From positions 1-64,000 of the forward strand of contig JAIXQA010000063.1 of the NCBI GenBank assembly GCA_027485915.1: a DNA stretch of 64,000 nt. Reading direction: 5' to 3'. Origin of the DNA: Alphaproteobacteria bacterium (GTDB taxonomy: Bacteria > Pseudomonadota > Alphaproteobacteria > Caulobacterales > Aquidulcibacteraceae). The translations under genes were made by a program, and so were the position numbers. Under the pieces are notes generated by a model. It saw only the letters and a list, made by a program, of their open reading frames with translations, made no database searches and was not told the origin of the DNA. This document shows positions 1 to 7,645 of this stretch, piece by piece (position 1 is the stretch's first letter; each line of letters begins with the position of its first letter).

Positions 1-154
1 CTACCGCGCTGCATCGCATTTCTACAGGGATCAATGGAAGAGCCTTAAACGATGTCCATCCGGATGGCGCAGCCGATCGGCGATATTATGCCGCAAAGTC
101 CGACAAGCCATGCGCTGCGCGCCGTAGGGCATTCACCCCCACCCAGAGACGAAA
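1..154. other. Left-edge non-coding stretch
   Basis: I find no convincing gene here. The plus-strand frames close within 130 bases and none resembles a known C-terminus. On the minus strand this is the region just downstream of the RNase P RNA. In many alphaproteobacteria the next gene there is mraZ of the division and cell-wall cluster, but no recognisable MraZ start falls inside the window. Confidence 0.5.
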
Positions 155-576
155 GTGTCAGACGGTCTATAAGCCGGGTTTTGTCCAAGGGGTTGCCCCC
201 TCTGTGCGACCATTCATCTGGGACCTTGCTTGCGCAAGGCCTCTTGCGACCTACCCGGACACGCCAACCCACAAACGAGCCGTGACAAGCAAAGCTTGCC
301 ACATGGTGTCCCTATTCGGTCTTGCTCCTGGTGGGGCTTGCCATGCCTCCTTCCTTACGGTCGGAGCGGTGGGCTCTTACCCCACCGTTTCACCCTTACC
401 TACCTGATCCAAGGACCGGGCAGGCGGTCTATTCTCTGTGGCGCTATCCCTGAAGCCCTGCCCGAAAGCAGCACCCCGGCGGGCCTTACCCGCCACCATG
501 TTTGCGTGGAGCCCGGACTTTCCTCCCTTGCGCCTTTTCAAGCCTTGCAAGAGCGGCCGCCCAACCGTCTGACGCC
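155..576 (-). ncRNA. rnpB: RNase P RNA (bacterial class A)
   Basis: Catalytic RNA subunit of ribonuclease P, which cuts the 5' leaders from tRNA precursors. On the minus strand the signature GGAGGAAAGTCCGGGCTCC lies near the 5' end, and the 3' end carries the conserved ACCCGGCTTATAGACCGTCT. The ends are set by helix P1: GTCAGACGGT at 573-564 pairs exactly with ACCGTCTGAC at 166-157. The gene starts only about 18 bases after the stop codon of the upstream amidase gene on the same strand, so its promoter probably lies inside that coding sequence. The exact ends are approximate to a few bases. The open frames that cross this stretch are not genes. Confidence 0.96.
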
Positions 577-593
577 GCTCTCATGCGGCAAAG

Positions 594-1430
594 CTAAGCG
601 GGGCGCAAGATGGCAGCCACACGCGCCACAAGGGAGACAATCTCAACATCGATAAATCCATCGACTTTGCTGGGCCGGAATCGGCGCTGGAAAGCGCGCA
701 GCACCGCCCGGGTCTCGGTATCCAAAATGCCATTGACGGTGACGCCATAGCCAATGGTGCCGAGGCCTGTTTGAACCGCCGCAATGCCCCGGTCCATCAT
801 GCCCTCAACGTCAAACAAATTCCGCTGGTCGCCATCTTCTAAAGCTGGATCTGGCCAAATGGACAGGCCTGCTTCAGCGAAGCGCTTCCAAGGGAATTTC
901 TCACCGGGATCGGACTTGCGCATGGGGGCAAGGTCGGAATGGCCAATCACATGCTGGCGATCCAGCCCATGACGGCGCATGATGTCGCCAACAAGGGCCA
1001 TGACGCGTTCAATCTGTACCTCTGGATAGTCGGGCAGGCCAAAATCATCGCCACCATTGGCGATCTCAATCCCAATCGAGGCTGAATTCATATCGGTCTC
1101 GCCGTCCCAAAAGCCGCGTCCAGCGTGCCAAGCGCGCTTGGATTCGTCGACCAATTGGAAGATGCGCCCATCCTCATAAACCAAATAATGGCTCGACACC
1201 CGGCTCATGGGTGAGGGGACCAAGGTTTTAGGCGCGGGCGTGCCATCGGGCAAAAGCGGGTTGGTCGGGATGTCGTTTAAATAAGCAGTGCGCATAGGCG
1301 CGGGGTCCGACAAGACACGTAGGGCAGCATCGGCACTTTGCATGCCGGTGTAGTGGAGCACCACAAAGCGGATCGGCCGCTTACGCTCATCAAAATTGGG
1401 CGAGGGAGATTGAAGGATCTCAAGCGGCAT
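594..1430 (-). CDS. N-acetylmuramoyl-L-alanine amidase (AmpD/AmiD type)
   Basis: Predicted 278-residue amidase that cleaves the bond between muramic acid and the stem peptide in peptidoglycan or its turnover fragments. The N-terminal part is an Amidase_2 domain: VVLHYTG supplies the first zinc histidine, SSHYLV and the RAWHAG stretch follow, and VIGHSDLAPMRKSDPG holds the last histidine with the acidic and lysine residues typical of the AmpD family. The C-terminal 80 residues form a PG_binding_1 domain (VNGILDTETRAVLRAFQ). I prefer the ATG at 1430 (MPLEILQ) over an upstream in-frame codon at 1487, because the extra 19 residues are basic and unconserved-looking. There is no signal peptide, so a cytoplasmic recycling role is possible. 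Confidence 0.9.
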   Translation of the reverse strand: MPLEILQSPSPNFDERKRPIRFVVLHYTGMQSADAALRVLSDPAPMRTAYLNDIPTNPLLPDGTPAPKTLVPSPMSRVSSHYLVYEDGRIFQLVDESKRAWHAGRGFWDGETDMNSASIGIEIANGGDDFGLPDYPEVQIERVMALVGDIMRRHGLDRQHVIGHSDLAPMRKSDPGEKFPWKRFAEAGLSIWPDPALEDGDQRNLFDVEGMMDRGIAAVQTGLGTIGYGVTVNGILDTETRAVLRAFQRRFRPSKVDGFIDVEIVSLVARVAAILRPA

Positions 1431-1496
1431 CACGTTTCGGGTCCGGCTTTGGCGCGGCTGGCGGGTGGAAATAGGATTACCAAACATCTGACAATC

Positions 1497-2384
1497 TCAG
1501 CCTGTTTTGGCCTGCGCAACCGCGTCACTGGGCAGGCTCTTGTTTTCACGAGCCGCTACTAAGAACACACCCGCCAATGTGAGGCCACCCCCAATAATCA
1601 GCTTGAGCGTAATTGGCTCGTGCAGAATCAGGACACCGGTCGCCACAGCAATCACAGGTGTCATAAGGGTCAATGGCGCTAACAGGGTGATGTCGTATTT
1701 TTTGACCAACTGATAATAAGCCGAGTGGCCAAAGATAGAGACCACCACAATCGAAAAAATGATCCCCACCCAAACATGCCAGTCCGCCTTGAGAAGCGAG
1801 GGAATTTGATTGGTTTCCAAGACAAAAGAAAGTCCGAAGAGGGGGATGATGGAGAGGAGGCCAACCCAAGCCTGCAGATTGAGGGCGGGAATAGGGTCTA
1901 AGCGCTTCATCAAGATAGAGCCCGTCGCGCCGACAAAGGCCGAAGCCGCAACATAGACCAGCCCGACTTCAAAGCTGAACTTCCCGGGCTGATACAGGAT
2001 GGCAATCACGCCCGCAAAAGCCAAAGTCATGCCAAGGGTTCGCCGCCAGCGAACCTTTTCATGGAGGAAGAGTATTGAAAGGATGGTGACAATGGGCAAC
2101 CCAAGTTGGCCAACGATCGCAACCGCGCTGGCTGGGGCCGCTTGAAGGCCCAAAAATAGCAAAGCGAAATGAACGCCACCGATACACATAGCGATGGCGA
2201 AGACCAGACCAAATTGTTTTGGAAAAGGCCGAAGGAAGGGAGACAACAAGAGTGCGATCCCTAAAAACCGAATCCCGGCCAAAAAAATCGGTGGGATATC
2301 GGCTACCAGCCAGCGGGTGAGTGGCAGATTAAGGCCCCAAGCGACGCAGCAAGCAAAAAGCAAAAGGAAATCGGCTGGACGCAT
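1497..2384 (-). CDS. EamA-family (DMT superfamily) transporter
   Basis: A 295-residue inner-membrane protein built of two EamA repeats with about ten hydrophobic helices. The first repeat begins FLLLFACCVAWGLNLPLTRW, with the usual W-G-x-N near the first helix, and the second begins about residue 150 (FVGATGSILMKRL). The C-terminal helices (LAPLTLMTPVIAVATGVLIL) end with the family's typical basic tail. EamA proteins export metabolites such as amino acids or their derivatives; the substrate cannot be read from sequence. It is transcribed toward the amidase gene with 66 bases between them. Confidence 0.88.
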   Translation of the reverse strand: MRPADFLLLFACCVAWGLNLPLTRWLVADIPPIFLAGIRFLGIALLLSPFLRPFPKQFGLVFAIAMCIGGVHFALLFLGLQAAPASAVAIVGQLGLPIVTILSILFLHEKVRWRRTLGMTLAFAGVIAILYQPGKFSFEVGLVYVAASAFVGATGSILMKRLDPIPALNLQAWVGLLSIIPLFGLSFVLETNQIPSLLKADWHVWVGIIFSIVVVSIFGHSAYYQLVKKYDITLLAPLTLMTPVIAVATGVLILHEPITLKLIIGGGLTLAGVFLVAARENKSLPSDAVAQAKTG

Positions 2385-2514
2385 ATATGTCTCGTTTCAT
2401 AGTCCGCAATTTGAGGTCAATGGTTTGCTGCAGACGCGTGTGTCAAAACACCCACGTCAGAGGCAACTGCGCGCCCTACGGACACGCGCCGAATTCCAAT
2501 GATGAAAAAGTGGG

Positions 2515-2754
2515 TTAGCGGCCCGAAGGGTCCACGCTCCAACCCCGTCCAGTGCGGCGTGCTTCTAAGGTTACCACAGCGCGTGTTTCGGGTGGGCGGA
2601 AATTCGCCAAGACAGCACCGGCAAACCCAATCACGAGGCCAGCAATTGCCATGGCCATCACGCCAAAGAAAAGCGCTGCGACAATAAGCACGCCCGATAC
2701 CAAAGCAATGGTGCTTTGGAACATAGCTCTCGCTGTGTGAGATAAGGAACGCAT
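2515..2754 (-). CDS. Small membrane protein of unknown function
   Basis: A 79-codon frame encoding one long or two short hydrophobic segments (FQSTIALVSGVLIVAALFFG, then VMAMAIAGLVIGFAGAVL) and a basic C-terminal tail rich in Arg. I do not recognise a family. An internal ATG at 2724 (MFQSTIA) is an alternative start, with a GAGAG a few bases upstream; the first ATG has no clear ribosome binding site. It lies between the EamA gene and the DjlA-like gene on the same strand. The composition is like a real membrane protein, but no conserved partner confirms it. Confidence 0.6.
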   Translation of the reverse strand: MRSLSHTARAMFQSTIALVSGVLIVAALFFGVMAMAIAGLVIGFAGAVLANFRPPETRAVVTLEARRTGRGWSVDPSGR

Positions 2755-2805
2755 AGGGGAGAGATTGGCACTGAAAAGCTTAACGTCAAGTGTTTGTACC
2801 CAGTT

Positions 2806-3573
2806 TTATGATCCTGCTGGTGCATTTTGATATGCACCGGCCGAATTCATGGGCGAACCACCCGTTTCATGGGCTTTCGTTAGGCGTACTTTCTGCTTTC
2901 GACTTGCCTTGATCTGCTCATAGGCGGCATTGATCGCGGCTGTTTTTTCATGAGCGGCCTTGATGAACTCGATCGGTGCACCGCGCGCGATGAACTTGTC
3001 GGGATGATTCTCCGCCACGCAGCGCGTCCAAGCTCGACGGATATCGTCATCGCTTGCTTGGATCGAAACCGACAAAATGGTGTAAGGGTCTGGCGCGCGA
3101 TCCGGGAAATAAGGTGCGGAGATGCGGGCAAATTCTGTCTCGGTAAAGCCAAACAGCTCCGATACACGCGTCAGATAATCCAACTCACCATCGGTAATCG
3201 CACCATCTGCAGAGGCGACTGCAAACAAGACATCCAACACATCTTCGAGCAGGCAGGGCTTGGCAACATATCTTTTGCCAATCCGTCGCGCATAGCCCTC
3301 ATAGCCATGTACCGTTTCTTGGGCCAAAGCGAATAATTTATCGAACATAGGCCGCTCATCGGGCGCAATTGGAAAGGCTGCCCGGAAGGCTGCCGCTTCG
3401 TCTAACGTCGATTTCCCGTCCGCCCGCGCCATCTTCGCGGCGAGGGCCACAACGGCCGCCGCAAACTCCATGTCACCGGGGTCAGGTGAGCATGGGTCTG
3501 CTGGACCTATATCAGCCGGAGCGAGATGAAAGGCGGTGCCAGCGAGATCGAGGAGGCGTTTCCAAAGTGACAT
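2806..3573 (-). CDS. DjlA-like TerB/J-domain co-chaperone
   Basis: A 255-residue protein with a TerB-like all-helical domain at about residues 30-150 (AAAVVALAAKMARADGK and VASADGAITDGELDYL are its two acidic repeats) and a J domain at about 165-225. The J domain has the invariant HPD tripeptide (ENHPDKF) that stimulates the ATPase of DnaK. This is the DjlA layout without an obvious N-terminal membrane anchor. The C-terminal 30 residues are low in complexity. It probably delivers an envelope or metal-stress client to DnaK, which is inference from the family. It is divergent from the small membrane gene at 3709. Confidence 0.88.
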   Translation of the reverse strand: MSLWKRLLDLAGTAFHLAPADIGPADPCSPDPGDMEFAAAVVALAAKMARADGKSTLDEAAAFRAAFPIAPDERPMFDKLFALAQETVHGYEGYARRIGKRYVAKPCLLEDVLDVLFAVASADGAITDGELDYLTRVSELFGFTETEFARISAPYFPDRAPDPYTILSVSIQASDDDIRRAWTRCVAENHPDKFIARGAPIEFIKAAHEKTAAINAAYEQIKASRKQKVRLTKAHETGGSPMNSAGAYQNAPAGS

Positions 3574-3708
3574 TGAAGATCCATAACACGACCTTCGACC
3601 GGCGCACGACCCCTAGACTAAAACTTTTCTTCTGCAATTAACCATATGGGGCTAGAAATCCCCTTTTTTTGCTATTACTATTGAGTTCGTGAAGGGAGGA
3701 ACGACCCC

Positions 3709-3963
3709 GTGACCGAGATAATAGATTTTGAATGGATCGCAGCGCAAGCTGGTGTACCTGTCAGTTTCTTGTTCGGAATTCCTGTTTTTTTTGTGATTAT
3801 TTTGACGCTTGCCTCGATGATGGGGACGAAAGAGCCCGAAAACTACCGTATTGGTCGCCATGCTGAGGCAAAGCGCAACAATTCTTGGGTTGCGCCCGTG
3901 GGGCTTGTGATTCTTGTTGGGGTGGCACTGAACATGTATGGGCAGTATTTTATCCCACACTAA
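3709..3963 (+). CDS. Small two-helix membrane protein, unknown
   Basis: An 84-residue protein starting with GTG at 3709, eight bases after a strong AGGGAGGA (3693-3700). It has a hydrophobic helix near residues 17-38 (VSFLFGIPVFFVIILTLASM) and a second near 63-80 (VAPVGLVILVGVALNMYG), joined by a charged loop (EPENYRIGRHAEAKRNN). No family is recognised. The strong ribosome binding site and the neighbouring gene of similar layout support it being real. The topology suggests a helical hairpin with both ends on the same side of the membrane. Confidence 0.7.
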   Translation: MTEIIDFEWIAAQAGVPVSFLFGIPVFFVIILTLASMMGTKEPENYRIGRHAEAKRNNSWVAPVGLVILVGVALNMYGQYFIPH

Positions 3964-4056
3964 TGCCAACCAAAATGTACATCATTTGTTTAGCTTGAAT
4001 ACTAACCCTAAATTTGCGGATATCAGGTAAACTGGCTCATCCTCGAGGAGGTGACC

Positions 4057-4380
4057 ATGTTTTACGACTTAATCTATACGTTGAAAGAGATGGTTTCCAC
4101 GCTTAACCTGGCAGCCATTACCTGTCCCGCTGGCTTAATTCTTGCGCTTCACTACATGTCGGAGCGCAAACCAAAGATGCATAAAATTGACTATGATCCC
4201 ATCATGCGTCGCAAGTATGAAACCGAGACACAACCATCGACGGGCTTTGCAAGCTTCATGGTCGTTGTTGGGTTGGCTATTGCGGCGTTCAGCATGGCTT
4301 ATCTCGGCTGGCCAAGCGAAACGCGGCAGGGATCTCTAGCGGCTTGGCAATTCATCCAGAGCTTGACCGGCAAATCCTAG
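4057..4380 (+). CDS. Small two-helix membrane protein, unknown
   Basis: A 107-residue protein. The ATG at 4057 is chosen over an in-frame GTG at 4051 because AGGAGGTGA (4046-4054), a full complement of the 16S rRNA 3' end, sits five bases before it and covers the GTG. Two hydrophobic helices, near residues 15-33 (LNLAAITCPAGLILALHYM) and 64-85 (GFASFMVVVGLAIAAFSMAYL), flank a charged loop rich in Lys, Arg and Asp. It follows another two-helix protein by 93 bases and precedes the riboflavin gene by 145 bases. No family is recognised. Confidence 0.72.
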   Translation: MFYDLIYTLKEMVSTLNLAAITCPAGLILALHYMSERKPKMHKIDYDPIMRRKYETETQPSTGFASFMVVVGLAIAAFSMAYLGWPSETRQGSLAAWQFIQSLTGKS

Positions 4381-4452
4381 ATTGCGCCTGACAACCTTTG
4401 ATGGCATCACTGCGCCGCTTTCGGCCACAAAACTGCTAACATTACTAGACGT

Positions 4453-4509
4453 GTGTGAATTTCGCACGATATAGCCTCCACAACACAAATTTGTGCGATT
4501 TTTGCGCAA
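4453..4509. promoter_or_regulatory. Clustered dyads before the HTH-RibB gene (candidate operator)
   Basis: Three related inverted repeats lie in the 73 bases before the start codon of the HTH-RibB fusion. GTGTGAATTTCGCAC (4453-4467) is a dyad with one mismatch. CACAAATTTGTG (4484-4495) is a perfect 12-base palindrome. TTGTGC and GCGCAA (4491-4496, 4504-4509) are arms of a third, overlapping dyad. A half-site close to GTGYGAW recurs four times across both strands. Position and repetition suggest repressor binding, perhaps by the fusion protein itself, whose N-terminus is an XRE-type helix-turn-helix. That link is inference. Confidence 0.5.
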
Positions 4510-4525
4510 TGCTGGAGGTGAGCTG

Positions 4526-5824
4526 ATGGACGTCGTCTGGTTTCGCAATCGCATGAAGGAAGTTGGGGCTACCCAAGAAGATATTGGTGCAGCTATTGGG
4601 CGTGATCGTTCTGCGGCCAGCCGTCTGTTATCCGGCGCACTTGAGTTCAAAGCGGCTCACGCTGGCCCCTTAGCTTTGGTCCTAAAAACAACGCCTAGCG
4701 AAATCTTAATGCGGGCGGGGGTGGATATTGACGTCGCCACGGCTGGCCGTACGCCGCCGCACGCACGCGTTGAAGCAGCCATCGAGGCTTTTGCTGCCGG
4801 CGAAATCATCGTGGTGACCGATGATGATGACCGCGAGAATGAGGGCGATCTTATTGTGGCAGCCAGCCTGTGTACGCCAGAAAAGATGGCTTTTATCGTG
4901 CGTCATACATCTGGCATTGTCTGTGCGCCGCTGACACGAGATATCGCCCGCAAGCTGCGCCTTGATCCGATGGTTGCCAATAATGATGCACCTTTGTCGA
5001 CCGCCTTTACTGTGTCAGTTGACGTTCGTCATGGCACCAAAACTGGCATTTCGGCAGAAGACCGGACCAATACATGCCGGGCGCTAGCAAATCCAAACAT
5101 AGGGGCCGCGGATTTTGTGCGCCCCGGCCATGTCTTTCCGTTGGTTGCCCGTGATGGTGGCGTTTTGGTGCGTACCGGCCACACAGAAGCCACCGTCGAC
5201 CTATGCCGAATGGCTGGCTTGCCAGAAGTTGGCGTGATTTGTGAGATGATGAATGATGATGGCACGGTGATGCGCGGTCCCCAAGTGGCTGCCTTTGCTG
5301 CGACTCATAATCTTAAGCACGTCTCGATTGCTGAAATGATCGCCTATCGCCAGTCACGCGAGAAACTGGTGGAGCGGGTATCCAGCTTTACCGTTGAAAC
5401 TGAAAATGGGCCGGTGCAGGGTTTTGCTTATTCGACGCCTTTCGATCCGGTGCACCATTTGGCCTTTGTGGTCGGCAAGATTGGCGCGGGCGAAAATGTG
5501 CCGACGCGTTTGCACCGTGCCGATGTGGTCAAAGACGTGTTTGGCGGTGCGCCAGCCATCAAAGCGGCGATGGAAACCTTCCGTCATGAGGGCCGTGGCG
5601 TTCTGGTTTATTTGCGCGATGGCACGGTCGGTGTGCCGTTCCAACAACATCAGGAAACCGAGTCTGAAACCCGTCGCTTGCAGACCTGGCGCGAAGTGGG
5701 TGTTGGGGCGCAAATCTTGCGTGACCTCGGCGTTAATTCCATCAAATTGCTAACCCGCTCGACCCACAAATTTGCCGGTCTCAGCGGCTTTGGCATTGAG
5801 ATTTCAGAAGTTGATAGCCGATAG
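4526..5824 (+). CDS. ribB: XRE-HTH / DHBP synthase / degenerate GTP cyclohydrolase II fusion
   Basis: A 432-residue three-part protein. Residues 1-65 form an XRE-type helix-turn-helix (ATQEDIGAAIGRDRSAASRL). Residues about 75-285 form 3,4-dihydroxy-2-butanone 4-phosphate synthase (RibB), which makes the four-carbon precursor of riboflavin from ribulose 5-phosphate; the metal site DDDDRENEGDL starts at residue 99, and GTKTGISAEDR, RPGHVFPL and TGHTEATVDL are intact. Residues about 290-425 align with GTP cyclohydrolase II but lack the cysteine zinc site (TRLHRADVVKDVFGG has none), so this half is probably not a cyclohydrolase, as in the known RibBX proteins. The ATG at 4526 follows GGAGGTGA (4514-4521). 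The fused DNA-binding domain is unusual. Confidence 0.9.
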   Translation: MDVVWFRNRMKEVGATQEDIGAAIGRDRSAASRLLSGALEFKAAHAGPLALVLKTTPSEILMRAGVDIDVATAGRTPPHARVEAAIEAFAAGEIIVVTDDDDRENEGDLIVAASLCTPEKMAFIVRHTSGIVCAPLTRDIARKLRLDPMVANNDAPLSTAFTVSVDVRHGTKTGISAEDRTNTCRALANPNIGAADFVRPGHVFPLVARDGGVLVRTGHTEATVDLCRMAGLPEVGVICEMMNDDGTVMRGPQVAAFAATHNLKHVSIAEMIAYRQSREKLVERVSSFTVETENGPVQGFAYSTPFDPVHHLAFVVGKIGAGENVPTRLHRADVVKDVFGGAPAIKAAMETFRHEGRGVLVYLRDGTVGVPFQQHQETESETRRLQTWREVGVGAQILRDLGVNSIKLLTRSTHKFAGLSGFGIEISEVDSR

Positions 5825-5838
5825 GCAAAAGCGGGCGA

Positions 5839-7407
5839 TTACGCGCCGACAGCTTCCGGCTTTTCCTGCGCGATGCGTTGGGCATTGACATAATCAATTT
5901 TGCCCGTGCCCAACAGCGGCACTTCCGGGATCTTTATGATCTTCTTGGGAAGTGCCAATTCGGCGGCACCATTGGCTTTATACCAAGCCAAGAGGTCCGA
6001 ACGCTCGGCGAAATCGCAATCGGTCAAAAGGACAATTTGCTCGCCCTTTTTCGGGTCATTGACCGCGACAGCAACATGGAGATTGTCTGGCCAACAGCTG
6101 GTCGCATAATTCTCAACCGCTGTCAGAGACACCATTTCCCCGCCAATCTTTGCAAAACGCTTCACGCGCCCCTTAATGGTTAGGAAGCCGTCCTTGTCGA
6201 TGGCAACCACATCACCGGTGTCGTGCCAGCCCCCCGGCAGAGGCTGGATCTCACCTGGTGCATCGACGCGGACATAGCCGCGCATTAAATTGGGCCCGCG
6301 GACATAGAGTCTGCCACCTCCATCAATGCCTGGGATGCTTTCCAGCTTCCATTCAATGCCGGGTACAAGACGGCCACATGTGCCGGGGCGGTTATTATGG
6401 TCTGGGGTGTTCACCGCAATGATGGGCGACGCCTCGGTAGCGCCATAACCCTCTACAATCGGCACATTGAAGCGCGATAGCATGGTTTGGCGGGTCTCTT
6501 CTTTGACCCGTTCCGCGCCACAAACGATAAAGCGCAAGCTATTAAGATCGCCTTCGTCAGCTTGGCGCGCATATTGATTCACAAACGTGTCGGTTCCAAA
6601 CAAAATGGTCGACTGGGTTTCTCGAACCATTTTGACGATGTTTTTCGCTTGCAAGGGTGAGGGGAACAACACGCATTTCATGCCCTGCAGCAGCGGCAAA
6701 AAAGTCCCGCCTGTCAGGCCAAAACAATGAAAGATAGGAAGTGGATTGAAGACAATGTCGTCAGGGTTCAAGTCTACATGGCCGGCGACTTGTTCGACAT
6801 TGGCGACCAGATTAGCGTGGCTCAAAGCGACGCCCTTTGGAATACCTTCGGTACCGGAGGTAAAGAGCATCACAGCGGTCGAATCAGGATCGGTTTTGAC
6901 ACGCGCTAAGAACGGGGCGGTGGCGTCTAGGAAACCACGTGCTTTATCCAGATTGCTCAAACTTTCACGAACATCTTCCAGATAGACAATTTTATAGTCC
7001 TTCTGAAGGTCTTGGACGAGGCCGCCAAGATTGGCCTGGTCAACAAACCGCTTCGCTGTCAAAATGGTGCGCACTTGGCCTGCGCTACAAGCGGCGCGGA
7101 TGTTTTTCACGCCGGCGGTAAAGTTTAACATAGCGGGGGTGCGGCCAAAGGCCATCAGACCAAAAAGGGCAACCATGCCGCCCGCAGAATTGGCGATCAA
7201 AACGCCGACATTCTCATTGGGTTCCGTCAAACCAGCCAGTTTGCGGCCTAAAACGAACGAGCCTAAAACCAGTCGATCATAGGTCAGAGGCGCGCGATCG
7301 GCGTCTTCTAAGATTTCCTTCTTGCCGCCAAAACGACCACGGGCTTCAAGCAAGGCATCAAACACAGTGCGCCGCGTGCGGGCAACATCATAAGGGCGAA
7401 CAGGCAT
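5839..7407 (-). CDS. AMP-forming acyl-ACP/acyl-CoA synthetase (Aas C-terminal type)
   Basis: A 522-residue adenylate-forming enzyme closest in motif style to the acyl-ACP synthetase half of Aas, which reactivates free fatty acids. The P-loop-like motif MLFTSGTEGIPKGVALSH, the motif EGYGATEASPII and the hinge TGDVVAIDKDGFLTIKGR are intact, and the C-terminal catalytic lysine lies in PLLGTGKIDY. The acyltransferase half of Aas and its partner transporter are not present here. It converges with the RibB fusion, leaving 14 bases between stops. A hairpin, GGGCG-loop-CGCCC (7447-7462), lies in its 5' leader. Confidence 0.85.
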   Translation of the reverse strand: MPVRPYDVARTRRTVFDALLEARGRFGGKKEILEDADRAPLTYDRLVLGSFVLGRKLAGLTEPNENVGVLIANSAGGMVALFGLMAFGRTPAMLNFTAGVKNIRAACSAGQVRTILTAKRFVDQANLGGLVQDLQKDYKIVYLEDVRESLSNLDKARGFLDATAPFLARVKTDPDSTAVMLFTSGTEGIPKGVALSHANLVANVEQVAGHVDLNPDDIVFNPLPIFHCFGLTGGTFLPLLQGMKCVLFPSPLQAKNIVKMVRETQSTILFGTDTFVNQYARQADEGDLNSLRFIVCGAERVKEETRQTMLSRFNVPIVEGYGATEASPIIAVNTPDHNNRPGTCGRLVPGIEWKLESIPGIDGGGRLYVRGPNLMRGYVRVDAPGEIQPLPGGWHDTGDVVAIDKDGFLTIKGRVKRFAKIGGEMVSLTAVENYATSCWPDNLHVAVAVNDPKKGEQIVLLTDCDFAERSDLLAWYKANGAAELALPKKIIKIPEVPLLGTGKIDYVNAQRIAQEKPEAVGA

Positions 7408-7645
7408 GCTGGGGTCCTAGAATGCGTTTCCAAGTTTTCCGGCTTTGGGCGTTTCTTCGCCCTGTTTTTGACCGCCGGCTTCGAACCAAAGCTAACGAGA
7501 TCACACGAGATTGCAATTTGTTTCAGCAATAGCGCGCATTTTTGCGCTCAACTTGCCGTGTTCGCTCGGTGATTGACCTCTGCCTTATCAGCATTAGTCA
7601 GTGACGCACTTGAGCTTCGGGTTACTCCCATGTCAGAAGTGGAGG

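Noticed and set aside
230-655. Open frame of about 140 codons across the RNase P RNA
   Set aside because: It lies over a clear structural RNA and has no protein-like content.
3655-3669. GGGG-CCCC followed by seven T as a terminator
   Set aside because: The stem has only four pairs, and the site lies between two divergent genes where a terminator is not expected.
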